From Aquitalea magnusonii (lineage in GTDB: Bacteria > Pseudomonadota > Gammaproteobacteria > Burkholderiales > Chromobacteriaceae), in the NCBI RefSeq assembly GCF_002217795.2, contig NZ_AP018823.1:3224001-3288000 (forward strand): a DNA stretch of 64,000 nt. The letters run 5' to 3'. A program made the translations under genes and the position numbers. Shown piece by piece: positions 1 to 10,100 of the stretch; the first letter of the stretch is position 1; each line of letters begins with the position of its first letter. The notes below the pieces were generated by a model, which saw only the letters and a program-made list of their open reading frames with translations, did not search any database and was not told where the DNA came from.

Positions 1-45
1 TTTTCTACATCCACTCCGCCCAATAACTTGCCAATACCCGTCTGA

Positions 46-930
46 CTACTGAGCCGGGATGGCAAAACCCGATAACTGTTCCAGCGCCCTTACCATCGCA
101 CTATGGTCCCATCCCGCCCCCCCCTGAGCCACGCAGCTATTAAATAGTTGCTGTGCCAGCGCTGTTGCCGGCAAAGCCAGTGCCATTTTCTGAGCACTGG
201 ACAGGGCCAGGTTCAAGTCTTTTTGATGCAAGGAAATCCGGAAACCGGGATCAAAAGCCCGTTTAACCATACGCTCACCATGTACTTCGAGAATCTTGGA
301 TGAAGCAAAGCCACCCAATAGAGCCTGCCGTACTTTGGCTGGATCGGCACCGGCACGCGCCGCAAATAGCAGGGCTTCGCTGACCGCTTCTATCGTGAGT
401 GCCACAATCATTTGATTCGCCACCTTGGCAGTCTGACCATCACCATTCTCTCCAACACGGGTGATGTTTTTGCCCATTAACTGCAGCACGGGCAGTAACT
501 GCTCGAATACAGCCTGCGGTCCACCAACCATGATAGACAAGGTAGCGGCTTTGGCCCCCACTTCGCCACCAGACACGGGTGCATCTAAATAGTACCCGCC
601 CAGCTTTTCGATACGGCTGGCATACTGTTTGGTTTCCAATGGAGAAATCGACGACATATCGATAATGACCTTGCCTGCCAGCTCGGCTTCTGCAACGCCA
701 TTGGTGCCAAACAATACCTCGCCGACATCCGCGGTATCCGGCAACATCGTAATGATGACTTCTGCCTGCTGGGCTACCTGACTAGCATTGTCACACACCG
801 TCAAGGGCTGGGATGCCAGCGACGCTGGCAGCCCGCTACGCGAATGGACAAACAAGGCATGGCCAGCGTTTACCAGATGTCCGGCCATGGGAGCCCCCAT
901 GATGCCCAGTCCAATGAATCCTATCTTCAT
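46..930 (-). CDS. garR: 2-hydroxy-3-oxopropionate (tartronate semialdehyde) reductase
   Basis: NAD(P)H-dependent reduction of tartronate semialdehyde to D-glycerate, the last step of the glyoxylate-to-glycerate route begun by gcl and hyi upstream. The 294-residue protein has the beta-hydroxyacid dehydrogenase layout: an N-terminal Rossmann motif GLGIMG (residues 7-12), the substrate motif DAPVSGG (117-123) and the catalytic lysine K169 in KVANQ. The second ATG is preferred because AAGGAG lies 6 nt before it; the first ATG directly abuts that Shine-Dalgarno. It is the third gene of a gcl-hyi-garR transcript. The 45 bases beyond its stop are too short to interpret. GlxR and GarR names are used interchangeably for this family. 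Confidence 0.93.
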   Translation of the reverse strand: MKIGFIGLGIMGAPMAGHLVNAGHALFVHSRSGLPASLASQPLTVCDNASQVAQQAEVIITMLPDTADVGEVLFGTNGVAEAELAGKVIIDMSSISPLETKQYASRIEKLGGYYLDAPVSGGEVGAKAATLSIMVGGPQAVFEQLLPVLQLMGKNITRVGENGDGQTAKVANQMIVALTIEAVSEALLFAARAGADPAKVRQALLGGFASSKILEVHGERMVKRAFDPGFRISLHQKDLNLALSSAQKMALALPATALAQQLFNSCVAQGGAGWDHSAMVRALEQLSGFAIPAQ

Positions 931-950
931 TGCCATCTCCTTCTATTTGT

Positions 951-1730
951 TCAGGAAAGATATTGTTGGGCCCACGTCAGACCGGCCAGGGTTCCGTTGC
1001 GTGGTTTATACTCACAGCCAATCCAGCCCTGATAACCGATCTCATCCAGCAAACCGAATAAATAGGGATAGTTGATCTCACCACTGCCAGGTTCATGTCG
1101 ACCGGGATTGTCAGCCAGTTGGATATGAGCGATATGCGCCAATTGCAACTGCAAGGTTTGTGCCAGTTCGCCTTCCATTCGCTGCATATGGTAGATGTCG
1201 TACTGGACAAACATATTGTCACTACCGATATCGCGGATCAGTGCCAGAACCTGCCGAGTACGGGATAGCGCAAACCCTGGAATATCAAAGGTATTGATGG
1301 CCTCAACCAATAGTTTGATCCCCTCGCTGCGCAGCGCATTGGCAGCGAATCGCAAGTTGTTGTAAAGGGTCTCCTCCACCAAATCAGCATCGGTCCGTGC
1401 AGGACGAATGCCGGCCAGCACATTCAACTGGCGGCATCCCAAAGCCTTGGCATAGGCAATGGCCTCGCCCACACCATCCTGGAACTCCCCAACCCGGTCT
1501 GGCAGGCAGGCAATGCCGCGCTCTCCCGCGTCCCAGTTTCCTGCAGGAAGGTTATGCAGCACCTGCACCAGTTGATGCTTGTCCAACTGTTCTGCCAGTT
1601 GATGCTTGTCGTAGGCATACGGAAACAAATACTCCACCCCACGAAAACCGGCACGCGCAGCGGCTTGAAAGCGTGACATAAAATCAACTTCACCAAACAA
1701 CATGGTCAGATTGGCAGCAAATCTTGGCAT
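951..1730 (-). CDS. hyi: Hydroxypyruvate isomerase
   Basis: Interconverts hydroxypyruvate and tartronate semialdehyde, feeding the reductase downstream. It is a 259-residue single-domain TIM-barrel protein of the xylose-isomerase-like (AP-endonuclease 2) superfamily, the normal length for Hyi. Metal-ligand type motifs are visible, such as the conserved VEAIN segment, EINYPYLF and a C-terminal GCEYKPRN. A GGGAGA Shine-Dalgarno lies 6 nt before the ATG. It sits 30 bp after gcl and 20 bp before garR, so the three are almost certainly one operon. The gene order matches the enterobacterial gcl-hyi-glxR cluster. Confidence 0.93.
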   Translation of the reverse strand: MPRFAANLTMLFGEVDFMSRFQAAARAGFRGVEYLFPYAYDKHQLAEQLDKHQLVQVLHNLPAGNWDAGERGIACLPDRVGEFQDGVGEAIAYAKALGCRQLNVLAGIRPARTDADLVEETLYNNLRFAANALRSEGIKLLVEAINTFDIPGFALSRTRQVLALIRDIGSDNMFVQYDIYHMQRMEGELAQTLQLQLAHIAHIQLADNPGRHEPGSGEINYPYLFGLLDEIGYQGWIGCEYKPRNGTLAGLTWAQQYLS

Positions 1731-1760
1731 ATGAATCTCCCGATAAAGTTGGCAAGTACA

Positions 1761-3506
1761 TCAGACCGGCAGGTCGATAATGTCTTCGAACTCGTTGATG
1801 GCATTGATTTCTGCACCCATGGCGATATTGGTCACTCTTTCCAGAATCACCTCCACCACGACGGGCACTGCATATTGCTCCATCAACTGCTGAGCCTCGG
1901 CCAGACCTGCTGCTAATTGCTCAGGATCACGAATACGCACAGCCTTACAACCCAGCCCTTCGACCACACGCACGTGATCGACGCCATAACTGCCAAGCTC
2001 TGGGGCATTAATATTTTCAAAGCTGAGCTGTACGCAATAGTCGATATCAAACTGACGCTGAGCCTGCCTGATCAAGCCGAGATAACTGTTATTCACCAAT
2101 ACATGAATGTATGGGATACGGAACTGGGCACCGACGGCCAGCTCTTCCAGCATGAACTGGAAATCGTAGTCACCGGAAATAGCGACTACCTGGGTGGATG
2201 GATCTGCCACCTTGGCACCAAGGGCCGCAGGAATGGTCCAGCCCAAAGGTCCGGCCTGGCCACAATTGATCCAGTTACGCGGCTGATAGACATGCAAGAA
2301 CTGCGCAGCAGCAATTTGCGACAGACCGATGGTGCTGACATAGCGGGTGTTCTTGCCAAAATAGCGGTTCATTTCTTCATAAACCCGCATTGGCTTGATC
2401 GGTTTGTCCGCATGATCACTGCGTCGCAGCATGCATCTCTTGCGATGCTGGCAGGCTTCCAGCCACGCAGGGCGCGTCGGCAGACGTCCTTGATCCTGCC
2501 ATTCTCGGGCGATTTCGATCAGCAGAGCGAGCGCACTGGCGGCATCGGAAACAATGCCGTAATCCGGCGCAAACACCCGGCCAATCTGGGTAGGTTCGAT
2601 ATCGATATGCACGAATTTGCGCCCGGCGGTATAGACATCGACCGAACCGGTATGGCGATTAGCCCAACGATTGCCGATACCCAATACGAAATCCGCCGCC
2701 AACAAGGTGGCATTGCCGTAGCGATGGGATGTTTGCAAACCGACCATCCCTGCCATCAGTGGATGATCGTCGGGAATACAGCCCCAGCCCATCAGCGTGG
2801 GAATTACTGGCACCTGCACAATTTCGGCAAACGTGGTCAGCAGTGTTGAAGCATTGGCATTGATGATGCCACCACCAGCGACAATGAGCGGGCGCTCAGA
2901 CTCCAGCAGCATGGACAATGCTTTCTCTAGCTGGGCACGGCTGGCCTCTGGCTTGAACGCGCGCAGTGGCTGATAGGTTTCCAGGTCGAAATCTATCTCG
3001 GCCATCTGTACATCAAAAGGCAGGTCTAGCAGCACCGGCCCGGGACGCCCGGAGCGCATCAGATGGAATGCTTGCTGAAAGGCTCCAGGTACCTGGGCAG
3101 GCTCCATGACCGTGGTCGCCCATTTACTGACTGGCCGTGCGATCTCCTTGATATCGACGGCCTGGAAATCTTCTTTGTGCAAGCGGGAACGTGGTGCCTG
3201 ACCGGTGATGCAGAGAATGGGAATGGAATCCGCCGCCGCGGAATACAGGCCGGTAATCATATCGGTACCAGCCGGACCGGATGTGCCGATGCAGACACCG
3301 ATATTACCGGCACCGGCACGGGTATATCCCTCGGCCATGTGCGATGCACCTTCCACATGGCGGGCCAGCAGATGACGGATTCCGCCGATTTTTTTCATGG
3401 CGGCATATAGCGGGTTGATGGCGGCTCCCGGCACGCCAAAGGCAGTGTCCACCCCTTCTTTGATCAAGATATGTACGGCTGCTTCGATTGCTCTCATTTT
3501 GGCCAT
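1761..3506 (-). CDS. gcl: Glyoxylate carboligase (tartronate-semialdehyde synthase)
   Basis: ThDP-dependent condensation of two glyoxylates to tartronate semialdehyde plus CO2. The 581-residue protein has the full acetolactate-synthase-like layout (Pyr domain, central FAD/nucleotide domain, PP domain with GDYDFQF and VNNSYLG). The diagnostic feature is V51 in RHVEGASH: Gcl has valine where other ThDP enzymes have a catalytic glutamate, and it falls at the same residue number as in E. coli Gcl. It is slightly shorter than the roughly 593 residues of the E. coli enzyme. AGGAG precedes the ATG. First gene of the operon; a 31-bp palindrome about 90 bp upstream is the likely repressor site. Confidence 0.95.
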   Translation of the reverse strand: MAKMRAIEAAVHILIKEGVDTAFGVPGAAINPLYAAMKKIGGIRHLLARHVEGASHMAEGYTRAGAGNIGVCIGTSGPAGTDMITGLYSAAADSIPILCITGQAPRSRLHKEDFQAVDIKEIARPVSKWATTVMEPAQVPGAFQQAFHLMRSGRPGPVLLDLPFDVQMAEIDFDLETYQPLRAFKPEASRAQLEKALSMLLESERPLIVAGGGIINANASTLLTTFAEIVQVPVIPTLMGWGCIPDDHPLMAGMVGLQTSHRYGNATLLAADFVLGIGNRWANRHTGSVDVYTAGRKFVHIDIEPTQIGRVFAPDYGIVSDAASALALLIEIAREWQDQGRLPTRPAWLEACQHRKRCMLRRSDHADKPIKPMRVYEEMNRYFGKNTRYVSTIGLSQIAAAQFLHVYQPRNWINCGQAGPLGWTIPAALGAKVADPSTQVVAISGDYDFQFMLEELAVGAQFRIPYIHVLVNNSYLGLIRQAQRQFDIDYCVQLSFENINAPELGSYGVDHVRVVEGLGCKAVRIRDPEQLAAGLAEAQQLMEQYAVPVVVEVILERVTNIAMGAEINAINEFEDIIDLPV

Positions 3507-3592
3507 GGATTACTCCTGAATTGGGCAGGCCTCACCACCTTGGTCGCGGCCCGTCATGGCTTCAACTATCTCGCAGCATGCAAACGCAGTCA

Positions 3593-3623
3593 ACAAATAA
3601 TGGAAACCGTTTCCATTATTTGT
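3593..3623. promoter_or_regulatory. 31-bp perfect palindrome, candidate IclR-type operator
   Basis: Fifteen bases each side of a single central C (3608) are exact reverse complements. The core TGGAAACCGTTTCCA matches the known E. coli IclR operator pattern TGGAAATNATTTCCA in both arms. It lies between gcl (start 3506) and the divergent IclR-family regulator, 87 bp before the gcl ATG, so repression of gcl, and perhaps autoregulation, is the natural inference. Confidence 0.75.
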
Positions 3624-3865
3624 AAAAATAAAATTTATCCATTAAAATCAACAAATTAAAGAAAAATAAAAAGATGAATAAATATCAAATCGCCAAAACA
3701 GACACCACAAGGTCAGTAATAGCTACACCCAACTGTACCTAAGGCGTAAAATCGCAACGAATCTTCCTATCCGACCATGCCAAGAGGATATATGGCCAAA
3801 GCCGACAGCACCCCGCGTACTTCCCCCGTAAACGCGCAGAAGGCGGCAGCGCTAGCACAGGCCAG

Positions 3866-4633
3866 GTGCAGTCACTGACCCGGGGCTTGATACTGCTGGA
3901 GCGGATTGCTGCAGCACCAGCTGGCATCATGCTGACCGACCTCTCCATGCAAGTAGGCCTGCCCAATTCCACGACACATCGTTTGCTCAGTACCATGCAA
4001 CAAATGGGCTTTGTGCAGCAGACCGGCGATCTAGGGCTGTGGAGCATAGGTGTGCGTGCCTTTACCGTAGGCAGCGGTTTTCTGGGAAGCCGCGATCTCT
4101 CCACCCTTGCCATGCCGGTTTTACGCCGCACCATGGAGGCCGCTGGTGAAACCAGCAATCTGGTGGTATTTGATACCGATGCTTGGCAAAGCGTGGTTGT
4201 GGGGCAAGTGCAATGCCGCGAACTGATGCGCATGCTGGCTCCGATTGGTGGCAGGCTGCCACTGCACGCCTCGGCGGCAGGCAAGGCTTTTCTGGCGGCG
4301 CAGGAGACCGAACTCTTGAACCGTATCCTGCAAAAAACCGGCTTGCCTCATTACACCGAACACACCATCACCACGCCAGCCCAACTGAAAGAACAGCTAC
4401 AGCGGGTTCAGCAACAGGGTTTCGCTTTTGATGATGGTGAGCACGCTCTTGGTCTGCGCTGTGTGGCCAGTTGTATCTATGACGAAAGCAGCCAGGCATT
4501 TGCAGCCATCTCGGTATCTGGTCCCAAATCGCGTATCCCAGATGAACGCATCACCCACCTGGGGTCACTGGTGATGCAGGCCGCCAGCGAAATCACTCAG
4601 CGTTATGGTGGCAGACCCAGAAAAAATGGCTGA
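3866..4633 (+). CDS. IclR-family transcriptional regulator; 5' end probably frameshifted
   Basis: Winged-helix repressor of the IclR/AllR family, probably sensing glyoxylate and controlling the divergent gcl operon. The HTH (GLPNSTTHRLLSTMQQ) and the C-terminal effector domain (APIGGRLPLHAS, GKAFLA, EEHALGLR-like, ISVSGP) are intact. Coordinates use GTG 3866, the first start codon in this frame. However, the frame is open back to 3743, and the upstream codons read PRKRAEGGSASTGQ, which continues homology to E. coli IclR (KRGRKP...ATGQVQSLTRG). No start codon exists there in frame. ATG 3792, with AAGAGGA before it, is in another frame and joins this one if the C5 run at 3823-3827 had one more C. 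The gene is therefore a sequencing-error or true-frameshift candidate; without the N-terminus the HTH itself is retained. Confidence 0.85.
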   Translation: MQSLTRGLILLERIAAAPAGIMLTDLSMQVGLPNSTTHRLLSTMQQMGFVQQTGDLGLWSIGVRAFTVGSGFLGSRDLSTLAMPVLRRTMEAAGETSNLVVFDTDAWQSVVVGQVQCRELMRMLAPIGGRLPLHASAAGKAFLAAQETELLNRILQKTGLPHYTEHTITTPAQLKEQLQRVQQQGFAFDDGEHALGLRCVASCIYDESSQAFAAISVSGPKSRIPDERITHLGSLVMQAASEITQRYGGRPRKNG

Positions 4634-4652
4634 GCCCGGCTGGCTGAATGAT

Positions 4653-4681
4653 AAAAAAGGCCCTGCAATGTGTGCAGGGCC
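4653..4681 (-). terminator. Rho-independent terminator of the ribF-ispH operon
   Basis: Nine-bp perfect stem GGCCCTGCA/TGCAGGGCC with a 5-nt loop. On the minus strand it is followed by six Ts (A-run 4653-4658). It lies 24 bp after the ispH stop. On the plus strand it follows iclR but has almost no U-tract. Confidence 0.85.
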
Positions 4682-4704
4682 TTGGTGGAAAACCGCCGGA
4701 AGGG

Positions 4705-5637
4705 TTATTTATCACGCAAACCGGGCGGCAGGGCAAACACCGTTGACTCTTCCACCCCACTGAGTTCGGCCACGCTCTGCGCACCGTAACGGCGAATCTG
4801 CTCGATAACGGCCTGGACCAGCACTTCGGGCGCACTGGCTCCTGCAGTCACACCGACACGGGTCTTGCCCTCGAACCACTCAGGCTGCAGCAGCGACGCA
4901 TTATCCACCATATAGGCATCCACTCCGCGCAAGGCCGCCACTTCGCGCAGACGGTTGGAGTTGGAGCTATTGGGCGAGCCGACCACCACGATGATGTCAC
5001 ACTGGTCGGACAAGGCTTTTACTGCATCCTGGCGGTTCTGCGTGGCATAACAGATATCGTCCTTTTTCGGACTAATGATGGCGGGAAAGCGCTGCTTGAG
5101 TGCCTCGATGATCTCCCGGGTTTCATCGACAGAAAGCGTGGTCTGGCTGACATAGGACAGGGCGGCAGGATTGCGTACTTCCAGCGTGGCGACATCGTCC
5201 ACGCTTTCAACGAGGTACATGCCACTCTCAACCTGCCCCATGGTACCTTCCACCTCCGGATGTCCGGCATGGCCGATCATGATGATTTCCATCTCGGCCT
5301 TGTGCATGCGCTTGACTTCGACATGTACCTTGGTCACTAGCGGACAGGTGGCATCAAACACCTGCAGGCCCAAGGCCTCGGCTTCGGCGCGCACCGATAG
5401 TGGCACGCCGTGGGCGGAATACACCAGGGTGCTGCCAGCCGGAACATCTTTCAGTTCTTCGATGAAAATGGCGCCCTTGGCACGTAGGTCCTCTACGACA
5501 AAGCGGTTATGCACTACCTCATGCCGCACATAAATGGGAGCACCAAACTTCTCGATGGCACGCTCGACGATGGCGATGGCCCGGTCCACCCCGGCACAGA
5601 ACCCACGCGGGTTGGCCAGCATAATGGTCTTCGTCAT
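4705..5637 (-). CDS. ispH: 4-hydroxy-3-methylbut-2-enyl diphosphate reductase
   Basis: Last enzyme of the MEP isoprenoid pathway; makes IPP and DMAPP with a [4Fe-4S] cluster. The three cluster cysteines are visible in [18 protein letters not shown] and DDICYATQ, and the [11 protein letters not shown] phosphate-binding loop is intact. The protein is 310 residues (family about 310-316). The ATG at 5637 is chosen because AAGGA lies 9 nt before it; the TTG at 5652 would sit on top of that site. Last gene of ribF-ileS-lspA-ispH. In E. coli fkpB lies between lspA and ispH; here it is absent, and the only FKBP in the window is slyD, 16 kb away. Confidence 0.96.
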   Translation of the reverse strand: MTKTIMLANPRGFCAGVDRAIAIVERAIEKFGAPIYVRHEVVHNRFVVEDLRAKGAIFIEELKDVPAGSTLVYSAHGVPLSVRAEAEALGLQVFDATCPLVTKVHVEVKRMHKAEMEIIMIGHAGHPEVEGTMGQVESGMYLVESVDDVATLEVRNPAALSYVSQTTLSVDETREIIEALKQRFPAIISPKKDDICYATQNRQDAVKALSDQCDIIVVVGSPNSSNSNRLREVAALRGVDAYMVDNASLLQPEWFEGKTRVGVTAGASAPEVLVQAVIEQIRRYGAQSVAELSGVEESTVFALPPGLRDK

Positions 5638-5685
5638 CTGTAATCCTTGCAAAACGCCATCACACGATGGATGGCAAAAACGGGT

Positions 5686-6189
5686 TCAATGCGCTCTGGG
5701 TTGCTTCATGCTGTCGAGCACCATCAGCACGGCACCGACACAGATAAAGGAATCAGCCAGATTGAAAGCCGGGTAGTACCAGCTGTGCTGATAATGGACC
5801 AGGATGAAATCCACCACATGACCATAAGCCAGGCGATCGATGACATTACCGATGGCCCCGCCGATGATGAAGCTGGCGGCCATATTCATCAGGGGGGTGA
5901 ACCGTCCTTTGACGATATTCCATCCCAGGTAGCCGGATACCGCCAGTGCCAGCAGGGTAAACAAATACTTCTGCCAACCACCGGCATCACGCAGAAAACT
6001 GAAGGCGGCACCGGGATTGTAGATCAGCGTAAAACCGAAGTAGCCGGGAATCACCTCCCGCACTTCACCAAACTGGTACTGACTGTTGAAATAAATCTTG
6101 GAGAGCTGGTCCAGAACGATGACCAGCAACGCCAGCCCCATCCATTTGCTCCAGCTTCTGGCTTGAGGCGCCTGCATGACGGATTCCAT
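5686..6189 (-). CDS. lspA: Lipoprotein signal peptidase (signal peptidase II)
   Basis: Inner-membrane aspartyl protease that cleaves prolipoprotein signal peptides before the lipid-modified cysteine; clients in this window include BamC and the small lipoprotein at 20.1 kb. There are four hydrophobic segments and both catalytic aspartates, in GNVIDRL and VVDFI. The ATG at 6189 is preferred over 6225 because AAGGA sits 10 nt before it, giving 167 residues. It is 62 bp after ileS and 48 bp before ispH in the same transcript. Confidence 0.95.
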   Translation of the reverse strand: MESVMQAPQARSWSKWMGLALLVIVLDQLSKIYFNSQYQFGEVREVIPGYFGFTLIYNPGAAFSFLRDAGGWQKYLFTLLALAVSGYLGWNIVKGRFTPLMNMAASFIIGGAIGNVIDRLAYGHVVDFILVHYQHSWYYPAFNLADSFICVGAVLMVLDSMKQPRAH

Positions 6190-6251
6190 TTGATTACATC
6201 CTTGCCGGTCGATCCCCCGGCGCATCGGTCCGGGGGAACGCTCAGGGTCGA

Positions 6252-9038
6252 TCAGGCATGTGCCCGGACTTCACCTTTGCCATCGATATTATCGACGCAG
6301 CGACCACATACTGCGCCATGACCGGCATGAGACCCTACATCGGCCCGATAGTGCCAGCAGCGATCACATTTCTGATGCGCCGATGGTGTCACGGTGATAC
6401 GGGTCTCTGCGGCCTCACGCACGCGCGCAGCCGACACGATGAGCACGAACTTGAGATCGTCGCCCAGGCTGGCCAGTTGCTGGTACAAGTCGCCGGCAGC
6501 CTCGATATCCAGCTCGGCTTGCAAGGAGGAACCCAGTTGATCGGCACTACGCAGTTCTTCAATCTGCTTGTTGACCTGGGCACGCAGGCTGCGAATGGCT
6601 TGCCACTTTTGCTGCAAGGCTTGCTCACTGGCGGCAGTAAGTGCCGGGAACTCATGCCAAGTGTGATACAGGGAGGACTCTTCTTCGCTCTTGGTGAGGA
6701 CTTCCCAGGCTTCATCTGCGGTGAAGCACAATACCGGTGCAATCAACAACAGCAAGCTGCGGCTCAGATGATAGAGCGCCGTCTGGGCACTGCGACGCGC
6801 ACGGCTGTCGGCCTTGGTGGTGTACAGACGGTCCTTGATGATATCCAGATAGAAAGCACCCAGGTCTTCCGAGCAATAATTCACCACTTCCTGCATGGCA
6901 TGGTGGAAGGCATAACGGGTATACAGCTCACCCGCCACCTTTTCCTGTACCTGACGCGCCATCAGCAGGGCGTATTGATCCAGCTCCAGCATTTCACCAA
7001 ACGGCACGGCATTTTCCAGCGGATCGAAATCCGACAGGTTGGCCAGCAGGAAGCGCAGGGTATTACGCAGGCGGCGGTAGCTTTCGGTCACCCGCTTGAG
7101 GATTTCATCGGAAATCGCCAGTTCGCCGGAATAATCGGTGGAAGCCACCCACAGACGCAGGATGTCAGCACCCAGGCTGTCATTCACCTTTTGCGGTGCA
7201 ACGACATTGCCCTTGGACTTGGACATCTTCAGGCCCTTGCCATCCACCACGAAACCGTGGGTCAGCAATTGCTTGTACGGAGCGCGGCCAATGGTGGCAC
7301 AACCGGTCAGCAAGGAGGACTGGAACCAGCCGCGGTGCTGGTCGCTACCCTCCAGGTACAAGTCAGCTGGCCAGGCCAGTTCGGGGCGCTGCTTGAGCAC
7401 GGCAAAGTGGGTGGAGCCGGAGTCGAACCACACATCCAGCGTGTCGGTCAGTTTGCGATACTCGGCCGCTTCGCTACCCAACAGTTCCTGCGCATCCAGG
7501 CTGAACCAGGCCTCGATGCCCTGCTGTTCGATGCGCAGTGCCACTTCTTCCAGCAAGGCCAGCGAACGCGGATGCAATTCACCCGTTTCCTTGTGTACGA
7601 AGAAGGTCATCGGCACGCCCCAGTTACGCTGGCGCGACACGCACCAGTCCGGACGGTTGCCAATCATGGCTTCCAGACGGGCACGCCCCCATGCCGGGAA
7701 GAATTCGGTTGCATCCACCGCGCTCTTGGCACGTTCGCGCAGTGCCACACCATCCTTGCCCTGCTTGTCCATGCCGATGAACCACTGGGCCGTCGCACGG
7801 AAGATGATGGGGGTCTTGTGACGCCAGCAATGCGGGTAGCTATGCAGCAAACGGGCCTGATGAATCAGGGTGCCATGCTGTTCCAGCGTTTCGATGACTT
7901 TGGGATTGGCTTCCCATACCGACAGACCGGCAAACAGTTCGGTAGTGGACTTGTAGCGACCATCATCCGCCACCGGGTTGTCAATCGGCAGGCCATATTG
8001 CTGGCCAACCTGGAAGTCTTCCAGACCGTGTGCCGGCGCGGTATGCACCAGACCGGTACCGGCGTCGGTAGTAACGTGATCACCGCAGATGACTGGCACG
8101 CTGCGGCTATAGAACGGATGTTGCAGTTGCAACAGCTCCAGCTTGTCGCCAGTGGTTTCTGCCAGCACCTTGGCATCGGCAAAGCCGTAGCGCTGCAGCG
8201 CAGACTCGGCCAGCTCCTTGACCAGGATCAGCTTGCCCTTGGGGGTATCAATCAACTGGTAAGTCAGCGTGGCACTGACTGCCACCGCCTGGTTGGCCGG
8301 CAGTGTCCACGGAGTGGTAGTCCAGATGACGGCCATGGCACCAGCTACCTGCTCGGCAGTCAGACCGAATGCAGCCGCCAGCTTGTCCTGTTCCAGCACT
8401 CGGAAACCAACATCGATTGCCGGAGAGTTCTTGTCTTCGTACTCGACCTCGGCTTCTGCCAGTGCGGAGCCACACTCGATGCACCAGTGCACCGGCTTTT
8501 CACCCTTGAACAGGTAGCCGTTACTGTAAATGGTGCCCAGGGTGCGCACGATGTCCGCTTCGGTCTTGAAATCCATGGTGAGATAGGGATTGTCCCAATC
8601 TCCCAGTACACCCAAGCGGATGAAGTCTTTCTTCTGACGGGCAATCTGCTCCTTGGCATATTCACGGCACAATTCGCGGAATTTGGCGGCGGGAATGGCT
8701 TTGCCATGCAGTTTTTCCACCATCAGCTCGATCGGCAGGCCATGGCAGTCCCAGCCCGGTACATACGGAGCATCAAAGCCGGCCAGGGTCTTGGAGCGGA
8801 CGATAATGTCCTTCAACACCTTGTTAACGGCATGTCCGATATGGATATCACCGTTGGCATACGGTGGGCCATCATGCAGGATGAATTTAGGGCGACCTGC
8901 AGACAGCTTGCGTACCTTGTCGTAGCGCTTCTGCTCCTGCCAGCGTTTGACCCAGGCAGGTTCGCGTTTGGCCAGATCCCCTCGCATGGCGAACGGGGTA
9001 TCCAACAGGTTGACGGTTTTACGGTAATCGATGCTCAT
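6252..9038 (-). CDS. ileS: Isoleucyl-tRNA synthetase
   Basis: Class I aminoacyl-tRNA synthetase, 928 residues, charging tRNA-Ile. The HIGH signature is in [15 protein letters not shown], the KMSKS loop in [10 protein letters not shown], and a zinc-binding C-terminus reads CDRCWHYR...CGRC. The CP1 editing domain ([10 protein letters not shown]) is present. It is a eubacterial type-1 IleRS. Its ATG overlaps the ribF stop by 4 bp (ATGA), so translation is probably coupled. Large open frames on the opposite strand are shadows caused by high GC. Confidence 0.98.
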   Translation of the reverse strand: MSIDYRKTVNLLDTPFAMRGDLAKREPAWVKRWQEQKRYDKVRKLSAGRPKFILHDGPPYANGDIHIGHAVNKVLKDIIVRSKTLAGFDAPYVPGWDCHGLPIELMVEKLHGKAIPAAKFRELCREYAKEQIARQKKDFIRLGVLGDWDNPYLTMDFKTEADIVRTLGTIYSNGYLFKGEKPVHWCIECGSALAEAEVEYEDKNSPAIDVGFRVLEQDKLAAAFGLTAEQVAGAMAVIWTTTPWTLPANQAVAVSATLTYQLIDTPKGKLILVKELAESALQRYGFADAKVLAETTGDKLELLQLQHPFYSRSVPVICGDHVTTDAGTGLVHTAPAHGLEDFQVGQQYGLPIDNPVADDGRYKSTTELFAGLSVWEANPKVIETLEQHGTLIHQARLLHSYPHCWRHKTPIIFRATAQWFIGMDKQGKDGVALRERAKSAVDATEFFPAWGRARLEAMIGNRPDWCVSRQRNWGVPMTFFVHKETGELHPRSLALLEEVALRIEQQGIEAWFSLDAQELLGSEAAEYRKLTDTLDVWFDSGSTHFAVLKQRPELAWPADLYLEGSDQHRGWFQSSLLTGCATIGRAPYKQLLTHGFVVDGKGLKMSKSKGNVVAPQKVNDSLGADILRLWVASTDYSGELAISDEILKRVTESYRRLRNTLRFLLANLSDFDPLENAVPFGEMLELDQYALLMARQVQEKVAGELYTRYAFHHAMQEVVNYCSEDLGAFYLDIIKDRLYTTKADSRARRSAQTALYHLSRSLLLLIAPVLCFTADEAWEVLTKSEEESSLYHTWHEFPALTAASEQALQQKWQAIRSLRAQVNKQIEELRSADQLGSSLQAELDIEAAGDLYQQLASLGDDLKFVLIVSAARVREAAETRITVTPSAHQKCDRCWHYRADVGSHAGHGAVCGRCVDNIDGKGEVRAHA

Positions 9039-9970
9039 GCCTGCTCTCGCTGCAAACTGGTCAAATAAGTATGGGCACTGGCGGCATCACGTTCTATCTG
9101 CGCCACCAATGCCGGCAAATTGTCATAGCGCTCTTCATCGCGCAATTTTTTCAGGAAATGTACCGTCACACGCTGGCCGTACAGATCACCAGCAAAATCA
9201 AACAGGTGTGCTTCCAGTTTGTAATCACTGCTACTGCTGACCGTGGGATTCACACCCAGGCTGGCGACACCGCCCTTGCGTCCGTAAGGCGTATCTACTT
9301 CTACCACAAACACGCCTTGCAATGCGGGTTTCAAATGCGGCAAATGGACATTCACGGTGGGAAAACCGATGGTGCGCCCAAGCTTCTGCCCATGCATCAC
9401 CTTGCCGGATATCTGGTAGCTACATCCCAGTAATGCATTGGCAGCAGCCAGATCACCCGCCGCAAGCCTCTCGCGTACCAGGGTGCTGGATGCCCGCTCC
9501 CCTTGCACCAGCACCGAAGGCATGGCCTCGGTAACAAAATCAGGACAGGCAGACAACAATTCAAAATTACCCTTGCGCGCTGCTCCAAACTGGAAATCGT
9601 CACCGATCAGCAAGTAGCGGGTTTTCAAATCGCGCACAAGCACATCCTGAATGAAATCCTGCGCACTCATGCTGGCAAAGCGCTGATTAAAACGAAAGAC
9701 GAATACATAATCCACCAGCCCCGATGCTTGCAATATATTCAATTTGTCACGCAAGGTGGATAAACGCGCAGGCGGATTGCTTCTGGTGAAGAACTCACGG
9801 GGATGCGGTTCAAACGTCAGCAAGGCAGTGGGCAAGGACCGGGCATTGGCCTCATCCTTGAGGCGTCGCAGCATATGCTGATGACCAAGATGCACGCCAT
9901 CGAAATTCCCAATGGTCAATGCACAGCCAGCAAGCCCGAAACGTCGTGGATCTCCTAGAAATACCTGCAT
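9035..9970 (-). CDS. ribF: Bifunctional riboflavin kinase / FAD synthetase
   Basis: Makes FMN then FAD from riboflavin. The N-terminal adenylyltransferase domain has [11 protein letters not shown] (around residues 22-32), and the C-terminal flavokinase domain has [11 protein letters not shown]. The start at 9970 (MQVFLGD) gives the usual 311 residues; the open frame extends 96 bp further upstream, but that extension has no family counterpart. First gene of the ribF-ileS-lspA-ispH operon. I saw no FMN riboswitch upstream. Confidence 0.95.
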   Translation of the reverse strand: MQVFLGDPRRFGLAGCALTIGNFDGVHLGHQHMLRRLKDEANARSLPTALLTFEPHPREFFTRSNPPARLSTLRDKLNILQASGLVDYVFVFRFNQRFASMSAQDFIQDVLVRDLKTRYLLIGDDFQFGAARKGNFELLSACPDFVTEAMPSVLVQGERASSTLVRERLAAGDLAAANALLGCSYQISGKVMHGQKLGRTIGFPTVNVHLPHLKPALQGVFVVEVDTPYGRKGGVASLGVNPTVSSSSDYKLEAHLFDFAGDLYGQRVTVHFLKKLRDEERYDNLPALVAQIERDAASAHTYLTSLQREQA

Positions 9971-10053
9971 CTGACGCCTAGCATCCTGAAAACTTACGAT
10001 TGTAGCCGTGGGTAAGCGGTAGCGTCCAGCCATGCCACCGGAAGTGATAAAAC

Positions 10054-10081
10054 AAAAAAGCCCCACATCCGTGGGGCTTTT
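10054..10081 (-). terminator. Terminator of the RmpM-like gene
   Basis: Ten-bp stem AAAGCCCCAC/GTGGGGCTTT with a 4-nt loop, followed on the minus strand by a T-rich tract. It lies about 20 bp past the stop of the OmpA-family gene and separates it from ribF. Confidence 0.85.
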
Positions 10082-10100
10082 GAAGGTTTACCGAAGCAGA

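Noticed and set aside
6258..9068. 936-codon open frame on the plus strand
   Set aside because: It is fully antisense to ileS, and its translation has no recognisable domain; a GC-rich shadow frame.
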